A DNA stretch of 64,000 nucleotides from positions 186,001 through 250,000 of the forward strand of contig NW_026570322.1 of NCBI RefSeq assembly GCF_019649055.1, in the 5' to 3' direction. The stretch's first letter is position 1. Every line of letters begins with the position of its first letter. This document shows positions 47,901 to 59,309 of the stretch, piece by piece. Under the pieces are notes generated by a model, which was not told where the DNA came from, did no database searches, and was given only the letters and a program-made list of their open reading frames with translations. Made by a program: the position numbers and the translations under genes. The DNA comes from Paramacrobiotus metropolitanus (taxonomy: Eukaryota; Tardigrada; Eutardigrada; Parachela; Macrobiotidae).

Positions 47901-48435
47901 TTAAACATAAAATTAGAATGCACTGACAAAAATATGAAAAACGGTTGAAATATTCTACTGCGAAAGAGAACCACTCACAAATCCTCAAACACGCGGTTCA
48001 AGCAGGCAAAATGCGGATCTTTCTCGATAATGGCCGCGGCGATGTCGCGCAGACTCTGCATACCCACACTGAAGGCGCCCAGGGATTCCGTCAGCAGCCC
48101 CACCTTCTCCTTCTGATCTACGATACCCCCAACCATCACTCAACACGCTCTGCCATATCATACCCTCAGATTTATTCTGAATCGCACCGATAACGTTCAG
48201 GAGATGAGAGAACTTCTTCTGCACCTCGGCGAACCCACTACGAGGCAACAACAACAACAACAGTAACTCGTTGAGCTCCGAGAACGGATGAATTGTGTGA
48301 TTACCGCAGGAGACTGTCGACGGAGATGGGAGTGGCAACGGGGGAGTGGGTGTCGTGCATCTCCGGGATGTGTGAAGGGGATGGTCGGGAGCGACTGTGT
48401 GAGCTGCGAACGGCTGGCTTCCTGCGCGCACTCAT
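44932..48435 (-). CDS. Unidentified 383-residue protein, seven exons
   Basis: Exons 48305-48435 (ATG at 48435), 48164-48237, 47979-48117, 47652-47787, 47088-47187, 45697-46169 and 44932-45030; all joints keep phase, total 1152 bases. The start is serine/arginine-rich and disordered (MSARRKPAVRSSHSRSRPS). From about residue 40 to 240 it is almost entirely amphipathic helix: VQKKFSHLLNVIGAIQNK, GMQSLRDIAAAIIEKDPHF, NLIKIQDAAFSLQAWRNAF, LRDMISIYQHPQTALRLLP, PLNYILRDIALCLARTY. A repeated-helix (TPR-like) or long-helix (BAR/AH-like) fold is possible; I recognise no signature. The last 120 residues are charged and acidic. Conserved-looking tryptophans and leucines and clean splicing say it is a functioning gene. 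Introns are longer (67-914 bases) and very AT-rich. Confidence 0.8.
46547..46598. repeat. AT-rich palindrome in an intron
   Basis: ATCTTAACTGATTTTTTTAA and its near-perfect inverse TTAAAAAAATCAATTAAGAT flank a short TAATTATTA core. It lies in intron 5 of the unidentified gene. Confidence 0.65.
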
Positions 48436-49230
48436 AATGCTGGCGATTAGAGCCACACAGTCGCGCACAGCCTACTGCGTTGCCAGGGCAGGCACTCAAC
48501 AATTATGAACATCTAGCGACAACCCGAAAAATCAGTGATAGATTGTTGAAATTAATTCGGCCGTCGATAGAACGATAGAATTTATAGATCAAGTTATAAG
48601 TTATTCAAGTACAGTAAAATTGTAAAAAATCAAAAAAATGTAGAAGTCCAGGAAAATCAACTTGCCAGTGTGATGGTCGTGAACTTGTGATCACAGGATA
48701 GTGATACGATACTCGTGCACTCATACTCGTACAAGTACAGTATGTACTGGTAATTGTTAAATTGTATGTACTTGTACTTCGGTGGTTTAATGCTTTATAC
48801 GTACCGAAAACCGGATAACAGTACCCCGTAATACGTATCGCCATAAATGTCATAATTATTTTTCGTAAAACACTTCTAACAATTTTGAATATTTAAATAT
48901 TAATCAAATGAACTTATTTTTTAATAAAGTAATAGCACGCGTACAGTCTGTTATATCTAACTTTCAGTTTTTTCAGCTGCGGAACTTTTATTTTTCCTCA
49001 CCAAAACTTTTACAGTAACTTAGAAGCCAGAAAATATAATTACACAGTTGCTTTGATATCTTACAATTAATTTTAGAATTTCACTTCAATTAACTGAATT
49101 GAATTTTTCAATTAATTTTTGAATGTTTTTGAGCCTTAATTTTTACGTGTTGCAGCAGTGTGGAAATTTTTGTCGTATGAAATCCGCAGTGCTAATCGCT
49201 TTTTGCAGTCATTCCATTTTGCAGTGATGC
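48436..49230. other. Divergent spacer between minus- and plus-strand genes
   Basis: No gene. Rich in GTAC tetramers between 48700 and 48785 (TACTCGTACAAGTACAGTATGTACTGG and similar). It may hold the promoter of the unidentified gene on its left side. Confidence 0.45.
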
Positions 49231-51335
49231 TGTTAAGAAACCATTTAAGATCGCATGCAAATCCTTCATGATGCTCAAGTACTGTACATGTTCGATCATT
49301 TTCTGGAGGAATTTGAGTGGTTTATGGGCAGATGATGATGTGTACAGTGTACGTGAGGACGGATAAATTGGAGTATTCTGGCGTCGTTAAGTATTAGCAA
49401 GCCGCTGTTTATTGGACAAGCGGGACTGGAAACGAAGGAAGAGTTCGGGCTGCTGAATCCGCGCCGGGGTATGGAAATCAGAAAATGGCAGAAACATTTA
49501 CTACTTGAACTACCATTTATGTTAAAACTGACTTGAGTTTTTCAGATATTTATTCAAAAAATTAAATACCATTTTTCTGACTTCCACAAATCGTTTCCAT
49601 ATTTATTTGAAACTTTGTTCGAACAGAAATATTCACAGACTTCAAAAGTTCCACCCCGTATTTCAGCCTCGGCAATACGTATCAATAATAACTTTTTTAT
49701 TTTTTATTGATTTTAAATATTTTCAACTTATTGTTAATAGATTCTGCGATGATGTTTGCAACGAGCAAATTATTATGTTAGATTTAGTTTACTTATTGCT
49801 AAGATTTACATGGTTGATGTTTTTTGCAGGGAGAATTTTTGTATGGGCGGTATTTTTGTATGGCATTTTTGTTCAGCCGGGCGGCACTCCGTTTAATGGC
49901 GCCCCATATTAAGTACTGTCTGAAGCATTTACTGAGCACCCACGAGGATGTGGAGATTGGTCGGTCTATACAGAATTTTGCCGGCGTATCTTGTGTCTGG
50001 TCGTACCAGGTACATCGACGTTTATTGTTTTCAGTCAGCACGGTAAAATTTTTCTGGACTTTTTGATGTGTTGTTTCTTGATTTTGAATCTATTTCATTC
50101 AGACATTAATTTATTTATTTTTATTTTTCCATAATTTTGGGCAGCATTAACTGCTGTTAACTGCTTGCAGGTAAGTAATATTCTTTAAAAGTGTGCAGGT
50201 TTGCGTAAACTTTTAAGACTATCCGTTGATAGCAAGTGATATATAATTTGTTTGTGGTAGATATCGTAGTGAAAGGGCATCCGGTGAAGACAGCGCACCA
50301 TCTCCATCGGATCCACAACTATTACACAGCCAATACCCTGGCCAGTGTCCACAAAGAAATCCCGGCAGACATACGACATGAACGTCCTGCTGGATGAAGG
50401 CACGCATTTTCAAAAGGGCATTAGGTGCGTGAGGAAACGGTGATGGTAAATATCACCGGGGCATGTCGAGTTTACAGGTTGTCACAGAATGACGGCGAAT
50501 GATGTTGACGAATTTGTAGTGTAACGGCTGATGTGAAGTCAAGAAAGCGCTCACCTATAACCGGGAAACTCGTTTTAACAGTAGCGCTTTAATTACATCG
50601 TAGAGTGGTTCATTTTTTGAATGTTCGTCGTTACTTTTATTTGTCACTGCATTTTCTAGCCGTACTAAATCGCTGTTATTAATCAGCACAGTTTGTGTCA
50701 TTTCATACTGCAAGACGCCTTAAAAAAAAGCTCATTAGCGTCGCCTGTACCAATATGATTTTTCGTTTATTATTTTATGTGATTCACTCAAGTATCTTGT
50801 TTTATATTCCGACAAATTTCCTGCATATCTTTGCTGCATATCTTTGCTATGATGGGTTTTTATGCAGCGATGCTTTACTCCATCCACCGTCCTTACTCCT
50901 CTTCCGACCACAGAAATCCGACGAAGTGGGACTTCTTCACCAAATCCTTTTACTCCCACCTAGACTACAACTCGAAACGGGAGCTGCGCTCCTCACAGAA
51001 ACGGACCATCAACAACCTGGTGATGCAGCTGATGGAGCAGATCAACCATTACTCGGAGCAGCGCGGCCGTGTCATCGACTTCAAGGAGCTGCCAGCGCCT
51101 GGATCCGCTGCAGGGGATCCACTATGTCCTGGATGTGCATCTGGTGTACAAGCGGTATTCCTGATAAAGATGACGGCGCCGGTTCGCCGGCATATGCCTA
51201 ACTGGGGCATGCTTTTGCCTGAACGGAGGTGGCCGAGAAGGAGACTGCGTGGGCGACAAAATGGCCGGGCGCGAGTAGGATTTAAGGAAGGATTGCGGCG
51301 GGGTGCTGCGGTACTTCAGTAACTGCACGGCGTTC
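49231..51335 (+). pseudogene. Chondroitin sulfate synthase/CHPF-like pseudogene
   Basis: Fragments follow the CHSY/CHPF order: KSFMMLKY and FLEEFEWFM, then ADDDVY (49257-49345); ISKPLFIGQAGLETKEEFG (about 49390-49480); FSRAALRLMAPHIKYCL and THEDVEIGRSIQNFAGVSCVWSYQ (49872-50010); HPVKTAHHLHRIHNYY (50253-50400); KWDFFTKSFYSHLDY, RGRVIDFKEL, RLDPLQGIHYVLDVHLVYKRY and KMTAPVRRH (50900-51220). Such enzymes build chondroitin chains in the Golgi. Frames shift between fragments at least five times, with stops. Two early shifts are small insertions that copy neighbouring bases (TAC|TGTAC near 49280 and GTGTAC|AGTGTAC near 49345). The carboxy-terminal GalNAc-transferase domain is not found. It is a decayed host gene, or less likely a badly assembled one. 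Confidence 0.75.
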
Positions 51336-53459
51336 ACGCCACGGTGCTCATCCGGTAAGCGACACTTAACACAACTTTGTAGCCTTCTGGTATATTTTAT
51401 TTAAATGCTGAGATTTATAAATCTGAACATATCTGAACATATCGAGCAGGGTTCATGTTCAAGTCGTCGTAGAAGCGCTGCGGATGGCACAGGCTCTAAG
51501 TACATATTCACCTTAAAACTAGGAAAATGCACTTTTTGCGTGCATTGGTAGACCGGAGCGCGACGTTAAGAATTGGATGTGGTTACTGGTTAACCTTTCG
51601 TTTGTGATGCACTCATGCGTCTTTACTTGACAAGCTGTTGCAATGTAAACATTCAACTTTACCGAGGCGTATACAGTATTCAGAAATATATTTTAAGCGG
51701 CTGAATGATTTCCTTCCTTGATCCGTTTTTTCCGACTTTATGCACGTAGAAGGGAACGGAAACGTAACCGAAAGTAATGTTGCGAAATGATGAGTGAAGT
51801 TTTCGAAAATGGCAGTACACAAAGTTTTTTGTTATCGCAGCCCGCAAGCGGCTTTCACGTCCTTGTTTTCTCGTTTTATTTTTTTAAAATTCAGTTACTG
51901 TTGGACTGAGCCCAAGCCGTACATTATGATTCGTGAAGTTTACTGAGGTTTTCTTCCTGTAATTTCCTATTTGATTTCATGTGCCCTTTATCCTATTTGA
52001 TTTCTTAGGCAGAGAGCAAGAATTTGACGACAATGATAGCAAAACGTATGAAACGACTTAAAAAATTGCATTTTTCAAATGTAGTGGTTGGCTGAGATAG
52101 GAAAGCAGCGATTATGCCTCCATTGGTGGATTTGCCGACCTCTGAGGTCTAACAGCTTTCAGTACCCTATAATGTGCAATTTTTTACTTCCCGTGAAAAA
52201 ATTTATCCAGGAAAGGAGGCATCACATGTTTATGGTTACGTTAGCATACAAATCTGAAATGACCAAAAATGAAATGACCGCATACAAAAAAGTAATGACC
52301 TGATAAGGTAGTAGCGCTACAAGAAAGAGATTGCGAAATAACGAAGTTGCATTCCACTTCCGGGACAGACAGGCAGATGGGCAGACACAGCTTTTAACCA
52401 GGTATTTTCAAACTTGGGAAAGCATCACGAACATTTAGTGGTGACTGACGTCATACAGAACGGGAAGTAATGACGTCATCGGGGCTCTTTTGGGACAAAC
52501 AGACACATGGACAGACAGACACTTTTTCGTTTTTGCTGAATTAGAGGACCTTCGCTGCGCTCCGGTCGATTATTACAAACCGAAGCGAAAGTAACTTATG
52601 ACCTTAACAGTGCAACCTACCTGGCACAAGAAGAAGATCACTACATCTATTGTAACTCTCATGATATATGTTCGACTAGACAATAGAAAATCAGTTAAAT
52701 TATGAAATGAAATTAGGCCACTGTTATGTTGCCGCATTTTTTTTAACGTAGCGTCATTCCGCTGTAACTGTTCAGAACAGTCTGTTCTGTAAATGCTACC
52801 CTATGTCTTATCACATAAGTGTTGCCAGAACATCCTATCGTGTGAGCATCCGCTGACTAAAGGGCGTTTTCTAACGGTCGACATCATTATGATATTATAA
52901 TTTGCCGGTTGTTTAGTACTAAGAGTCGTTTTGAGCGCTTATGTAGAATGACCGCACTTAAGGAACACTTCGTACGCGCTTTGCGCTTTTGTGTTACGAC
53001 TGATAAAAGTACCTGGTGATTACCTACTGACTACTGAGTATTTGCAGTGCGCGCTGGAAAAGTGAATTCCTGACAAGCAGATTGGTATAGTGGCAGGATT
53101 TTATGCATAACAGTATTAGAACAATATTATAATTAGATACTAGCTAGTAGCTATATAGTACTACTAGCTACTGTAGACAATGCAGTATTATGACTGGGTA
53201 TAATTCTATTACTCATACCGGTAAGTATGACCTTCAAGGTCCTTTATAAAACAATAGGAGCAGTCTAAAGCAACAAAAAGAGCGGTGCGGAGAGGCTTCA
53301 CGCGAAGAATGAAGCAGCAAGCACACCCTCCTAATTCTTAATAAAAAACTTCGCTTTGCTTCTTGCTGCCTGCAACAAAATTTGGAAACTGCATGTGTTT
53401 GTATGTTTACCTTGCACGTACAAGAAATCACATACGAAGTTAAGAGCGTTCGTTATTTA
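51336..53459. other. Gene-free spacer
   Basis: No supported gene. 52340-52530 holds two related segments (GGGACAGACAGGCAG and GGGACAAACAGACAC, each followed by CAGACA..TTTT), probably from an unidentified interspersed repeat. The rest is AT-rich with no structure seen. Confidence 0.45.
52340..52530. repeat. Two related GGGACAGACAG segments
   Basis: TTCCGGGACAGACAGGCAGA (52357 area) and TTTGGGACAAACAGACACAT (52489 area) are each followed by further CAGACA units and a T-rich stretch, with TGACGTCA-like words between. Origin unknown. Confidence 0.4.
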
Positions 53460-53706
53460 TCCAGGTAAAGATCTATATTACAACGGAAAACCCCGTACGA
53501 TGTGGTCAGAACAAACCAAAAAATTATTCGAAAAACTGCTAACGCCATTCGATTCAGCATGTCTGGAAACTGTGTCACATGCATTTGTTTTGGTAATTAT
53601 CCGCTCCGGCTTCCGTGCAGAGACACCGGTGCCGGTAGAGCTGAAAGCTCAAGGTGACTTTGAAAACAATTTCAAAGTCCTGTTGCATGGAGCACGAATC
53701 CAGTAA
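53460..53706 (+). CDS. Possible terminal exon, unknown product (weak)
   Basis: After an acceptor-like TTTATCCAG at 53455-53464, an open stretch reads KDLYYNGKPRTMWSEQTKKLFEKLL and so on to GDFENNFKVLLHGARIQ and a stop at 53706, followed by AATAAA-like AAATAAATC. Codon texture looks coding, but no upstream exon or family is found. Confidence 0.25.
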
Positions 53707-53771
53707 ATTTAAACTGGTACTCTGTTTAAATAAATCATTAACAATTTAAAGCGCTCAAAAACATGACTTAA

Positions 53772-54331
53772 GGGAAGTGGGCCGGTACATGGTACCAACA
53801 TCCGGTTCGGGAGTTATGGCTGTAAGAAAATTCCAAAAAGTTTAAATGCATTCAGGTGTACCAAAAGTCTCATTATCGACCGATCTCCCTCAAATTTTGC
53901 ACGTAAATGCACATAACCGCGAAGAACATTTCTACACCGATGATCCGATCCATGGTTCCAGCAATTTTTTCAAATTTTAAAATGAGTTTCAAAAAGTTTA
54001 AAATTCATTTTAAAATTTGAAAAAAATCATGGAAGCCTGGATTGGTGTAAAAACGAACTTCCTGGACATGCGCATTTACGTGCAAAATTTGAGCGAGATC
54101 GGTCCATAATGAGACTTTTGGTACACCTGAATGCATTTAAACTTTTTGGAATTTTCTAAAAGCCATAACTCCCGAACCGGATGTTGCGCACAAACGGTTT
54201 TCACGCCAGTGTATACAAATCTTCGGGCTACAGAAAGTCATAAACCGAAACAAAATGTGTTTGGGAGTGCGCGAAAGTGTAAGGTTTCGTGCATGTACAC
54301 GAATTTGGTACCATGTACCGGCCCACTTCCC
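53772..54331. mobile_element. 560-bp fold-back MITE at TTAA
   Basis: Flanked by TTAA on both sides (53768-53771 and 54332-54335). Ends GGGAAGTGGGCCGGTACATG and its exact inverse. The arms pair over more than 200 bases (for example GGTTCGGGAGTTATGGCT and ATGCATTCAGGTGTACCAAA in both) around a core palindrome near 53975-54025. The right arm carries about 110 extra bases. TTAA targets fit piggyBac-like or Kolobok-like movers. No coding capacity. Confidence 0.85.
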
Positions 54332-54576
54332 TTAAGAATAAGAACTCTCGTTTAAAGCCATTTGAAGGCAGCTGCAAACCAAACTGACCATAGTAATCGT
54401 TTAAACGGGCTGACCTTTCACTGCAGTCCGAGCAAAACTAAGGACAGGGATTAATTATCAGCATGTACAGTCCTTAAATTATTCCGCATAATACGGAATA
54501 ATACGGTATCTACATTCTAGATCTTTACCACAAAAAATAAAAAGGGATACACGAACCCAGCTTTCCCGTATAGAAT

Positions 54577-54658
54577 CAGCAAAAACCATTTCCGTAATCT
54601 GAGTGCTCATATTCCAACAGCAAAAACCATTTCCGTAATCTGAGTGCTCATATTCCAA
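54577..54658. repeat. 41-bp tandem duplication
   Basis: CAGCAAAAACCATTTCCGTA followed by ATCTGAGTGCTCATATTCCAA occurs twice in direct contact, exact over 41 bases. Confidence 0.9.
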
Positions 54659-54697
54659 AACCCGGCCAGACGGTCTTAGTTTCACAGAGCCCCCGCT

Positions 54698-55190
54698 GTG
54701 ACCGAACTACCACTACTGTCTAGAGCACACAGCCCGCTAGGTGAACGAGTGACCGAACTACCGCTGTTGTCCAGAGCACACAGCCCGCTAGGTGAACGAG
54801 TGACCGAAGTACCACTACTGTCCAGAACACACAGCCCGCTAGGTGAACGGGTGACCGAAGTACCACTATTGTCTACAGCACCCAGCCCGCTAGGTGAACG
54901 AGTGACCGAAGTACCACTACTGTCCAGAACACACAGCCCGCTAGGTGAACGGGTGACCGAAGTACGACTAATGTCTAGAGCACACAGCCCGCTAGGTGAA
55001 CGAGTGACCGAAGTACCACTACTGTCCAGAACACACAGCCCGCTAGGTGAACGGGTGACCGAAGTACCACTATTGTCTAGAGCACCCAGCCCGCTAGGTG
55101 AACGAGTGACCGAAGTACCACTACTGTCCAAAACACAGCCTGCTAAGTGAACGAGTGACCCAACTACCGCTGCTGTACAGAGCATGGATC
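54698..55190. repeat. 51-bp minisatellite, open on both strands
   Basis: About nine to ten units of 51 bases (CCCGCTAGGTGAACGAGTGA, then CCGAAGTACCACTACTGTCC, then AGAACACACAG). 51 is a multiple of three and no unit has a stop in one frame of each strand. The plus frame (54698-55150) repeats SPLGERVTEVPLLSRAH; the minus frame (55206-54682) repeats SPSGLCVLDSSGTSVTR after MLTLRGSMLCTAAVVGSLVH, which could be a signal peptide. Substitutions are mostly TCC/TCT-type and AGA/ACA changes. It may be a repeat protein or plain satellite DNA; no splice or promoter signal decides. Confidence 0.8.
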
Positions 55191-55206
55191 CCCGCAGGGT
55201 GAGCAA

Positions 55207-56473
55207 GTGACCGAACTTCCATTACCGTCCAGAAGCCCTCTAGGAAAATGAGTGACCGAACTACCACCAGAATCTATTGCAAGCATTCTTTCGGTGGAAA
55301 TTTCAAATTTAGTACCTGGTAGACTTGGGGTCTGGAGGGAGAAGTTTACAAAATTCCTTCTGTGTGAAAGTGAATGCGTCTAACCATAAGTGCACAAAAG
55401 CCATAAATTCACTTTTTATCCTATCTGCATTTTAGCTTAGTTTCGCTGAAGGAATAAGATGGTAACTAAATAGCTGATCGAAATCATTTGACTAAACCGG
55501 CCATAGACTGGGTACCGCAAGAAACGCGGAGGCGAAGCCGAGGCTGTTTCTTGTTATTAAATAAAGCAAACAACCATCTTGCTTTATACGTTGCTGAAAA
55601 TTTATAAGAAAAATTAATCGTGCTACAATCAAATCCACCGGTTTGTAACGCTGTTACAAATAGCCAGGTTCTACTATTGTCTTTTCAAAAGCTCAAAATT
55701 TCTTGGAATCAAATTTATCTCAGTTAAAAAAACGACCGGCGTATACTTTGCAATGCAGTCCACAGATTTTCCATCAATCTCTTACAGCTCCGTTTCCGAG
55801 GAGCAATGATTTATTTATTGAGCATGGTCAGCCCAGTGTGGTACTCATATGGACTCAATTTACTGTACATACTTGTACAGGTTACAGAGGCTCAGATGAA
55901 TAGGTTTGTGTCTTTGCAAAATTTCTAAAGTATCGATATTTGAAGTAGATTATGCCGGCACAGGAAACTGTAGCCATGCGGTACACATTTCGCACTTACT
56001 GGCAATAATAAGGCATATCGCATTAAGTCGTACAGTAAACTTTATACTTAGGAGAGTGTCCCGGCGTTGTTGTTGCTGTATCAGGCTATCGTAAGCGAGA
56101 CATGCCGTTCATGCACACGACTGCAACAATTGCATTTTTCGTAGAGCCTTCCTTATTTCTGCATTCCCTTGTACAGATATTGTGGTTTCTCTGCACCTCC
56201 ATTCCTTTCCTACCGCCTATCACATGTATGGAAGCTCCATACTTATGAACGCCGGTAGGAAGGGAGTGTTATTCGTATTCACGACTGCGGGCAGAATCAG
56301 GTATTGCCTAAAAATAAGTTCCCATTCTGGTATTGTTGAACTGGCTTATTGCAGCAGTATTCTTGATATTTCTTGATATTCTTGTAACAGTCTCGCCGAA
56401 TATGCTTTTTCTGGCCACGTTCTGTTCAACTAAACTAGCGCCGGAGTTGAAACTTCGTTTTGACATTTTCGAT
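55207..56473. other. Spacer
   Basis: No supported gene. The edges of the minisatellite decay to about 55265. The rest is upstream DNA of the first BTB gene, with alternative in-frame ATG at 56402. Confidence 0.45.
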
Positions 56474-58506
56474 ATGGAGGAACAGGGCACAATCCAGTTT
56501 CTTGTGGGATCAGTTAAATCCATAGAATTGGACCGGAAAAAAATGTCAGAAAAATCACCGTATTTTGCAACCTTACTCGATCTGGAAAAGTTCAAAGAAG
56601 GCCTGCAACGGGAAATCGAATTGCAGATACCACCGTATTCCACGGAAAAATCGGTTATCCATCTTTTAACGTGTGACTCAGTCGACGAACTAGGCGCCAT
56701 TATTACCAGAAGTAATGCAGTTTTTTTATATGCCGCTGCGAATTATTACGACATCCAGTGGGCCAAATCGGCCACTGCAGAGTTTATCAGAGAATACGGT
56801 ATAATACCTGCGCGATGCTGTACTCTTCTTCACGTGCATCTCGCTTCACCGAATTCCCGTTTGGATAGAAAAGTCGACGAAGTTGTGGGTAACGCCTTTC
56901 CCATAATAACGAAATCCCCGGAATTTGTTTCCTGGAAGTTAGACGAGATCCTTTATGTTATGCGGCGGTCGTTTCTGCACATAAATGATGAAATGGACGT
57001 CTACGAAGTACGTTCACGTTGTTAACTTGTTAGAGATAAATTGTGCGCTCTTTGAGGCCCCGGATAAATTTGCCTTTTCAGGCACTGCATTCCTGGCTGC
57101 AACATAATAAGGAGACCGTCAATGAGCAAGCTGTGTATTCAATGCTATCTGAAATTCGATGGTATGCTTTAAGTGCAGGCCAAAAAAGTCGCTGTCGACA
57201 ACAATTTGAAGAGTGCTTTCCTGATCTGAGTTTGCAACTGGATAATCTTATGGCGATCACTCCGAGTCCATTACCTCGCGACCGCAATAAACATGAGTGT
57301 CTTTACATCCGGATCGTTCTACCTAAAAGCAAGCGCACTATCGGTCACACCTCCATAATCTGCGAACTGGATTTGCGGTTTCACACGGTGCGAACCGAGA
57401 ACTGGCCATACGATCTAACCAATCACGAGACGTTCCCCGGGCAACGCATTTCATCCATCCCCGCCTGGCTGTGATCAACCAGGAAGCGTATGCTGTGATT
57501 CAGAAAGGCCGCGACCCGGAATTCGATCGGGTATCCATACATAAACTGCAGCGTCGCGCCCACGCCGGGGCCATGTTCCATCTGGGTCCCGCGTTACCCA
57601 AACACTGTTTCGTTGAAATTCCGCCGTGCGGAATGCCCGTATGTGAGGTTGGGGATGAACGAGATAAAGTGGTTATGGATGGTAAGCATTACTTTCTCGA
57701 TGGATCGGATCTTTACGTTCACGATGTATACGGAAGAGAGAACGAAAGACATTTGCCGAGTCCAGAATTCAGATTGACGTCGCCTTCGTACGTAATTTTC
57801 AGTCTCTTTTATCTTGCTCCAGTGGTAACAAACATGATCGACTTTACCATGTACATGTTTGTACGTTTGCCGTTTTGATAGATATCGTGAATTCGAGGAC
57901 GCGGTGACCTTTGCATCCTATGGTAATATTTACATGTACAACGGGTACGTTTCTTGGAAGCTGAAGTAGAAGCTCAGTATTTTCAAATTGGTTTATAGTA
58001 CATTACGAAATAATGGCGTGAGTGCAAACTTTGAAGTACACTTCGACGGTCTCTACTTCAGACTGCACTTCGCACGGTACGATGTCCGACTGGACGAATG
58101 GGAAGATTGTCCTTTGCCTACCGGTACACCACGCGGCCGATGCGACATGATCGAACTGAATGGATATCTGTATGTGACCGGCGGATACGACAATTTCGTC
58201 GATGGTTTCGACAGTGATACCACTGTCTACTCCACCGAATGTGATCGGTACCATCTGGAAACCGGAGAGTGGCAGTCGATTGCTCCGATGCATAACGGTC
58301 GTTGTGAGCGTCATTTGTGCGTCGTGGACGGCCAGTTGGTTGCTGTCGGGAGAATCCATCCTAAACGGCGCGGTGCTCAAGGCTCAGTGGAGAGATACCA
58401 CGCTGAAAGTAATGTCTGGACGGATGTGAACTTTGTTCTACCTGGAGCCAGCTCTACGTTCCGCATTAGTCAGTTTTTCGTTGCTGAAGTAACTTGCATT
58501 CCATAA
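56474..58506 (+). CDS. BTB-BACK-kelch protein, copy 1 (one frame break)
   Basis: Probably a cullin-3 substrate adaptor, from the domain order. Exons 56474-57007, 57082-57787, 57882-57944 and 58062-58506. BTB: SEKSPYFATLL..FKEG..IELQIPPYS, then AVFLYAAANYYDI; BACK: EYGIIPARCCTLLHVHLASPN to FLHINDEMDVYEV. A middle domain shared by all three copies follows (PRDRNKHECLYIRI, DLRFHTVRTENWPYD), then kelch blades (MIELNGYLYVTGGYDN, WQSIAPMHNGRCERHLCVVDGQLVAVG, VERYHAESNVWTDV). Inside exon 2, near 57435-57450 (TTCCCCGGGC), the frame slips by a net single missing base compared with the other copies. That is an assembly error or a first step of decay. The ATG at 56474 is preferred (G at +4); 56402 would add 24 residues. 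Confidence 0.75.
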
Positions 58507-59309
58507 GGAATCAAGTAACGGGAATATGACTAGTGTACATAGGAAAGAATGATTTCAATTTATTAAAAATACCGGTAGTACCCGTATAAAAGATTATATA
58601 CTCAGAATCTCACATACTGAAGTAGTGACAATACAAAAATACATACGTGCAAGGTGTGTGTGTACCCAGGTGCAGGTATAAAGTCGGATGTGCTTGATAA
58701 GTCCAAACTCCAAAGCTTACTGCAGATATGTTGATTTCCTTTTAAAGCGAAATCATGCCTTCTAAATACCTGCTAATTCAGTCATTTAACTGAAGATTCC
58801 ATAGTGATCTAGTGCAGATCATAATACTGGTTAAGGTGAACCGGCTTGGATTTCCCACACAATTCAGGACAGTTCATAAGAAGGATCGCACTGAACCTGG
58901 GTTTTTTTCAGTCCGACACAGGACACTATAAGATGGTATTTGGTTTTCCATAGCGGCCGTATTATAGCAGCGGATGTTACTCAGTCACCACGTTATCAAA
59001 ACCTTCCCGGTATTTATGCAGAAATTAGTCATTCGTTGTGGTCATAGTGGGGTAAGGTTGTTAACTGCATATCGTACTCGTTGAACTCTCCGTCTATTTA
59101 TAAGTCTTTTGGGTGCCGGTATTTAGCACTATTACAGATGACTCACTAAACCTGTTACAGTCTGTGCCCACGTTAATATGTATCTCCCACTTTTCATAGC
59201 ATAGCCCGTTTTCTGCCTGCATAGCAGTGAATACTATTTCTTATGAATTTATTTTCCTTCCTGACATTGCCATTTTCGCCAGTATTTTCGCGATAGCAGG
59301 GCGAATGAA
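58507..59309. other. Spacer between BTB copies 1 and 2
   Basis: No gene. Contains AT-rich DNA and near-match octamer CGTACTCGTTG at 59078. No obvious promoter motif. Confidence 0.45.

Noticed and set aside
54698-55190. CRISPR-like array
   Set aside because: Units of 51 bases repeat throughout without unique spacers, in a eukaryotic setting; it is a minisatellite.
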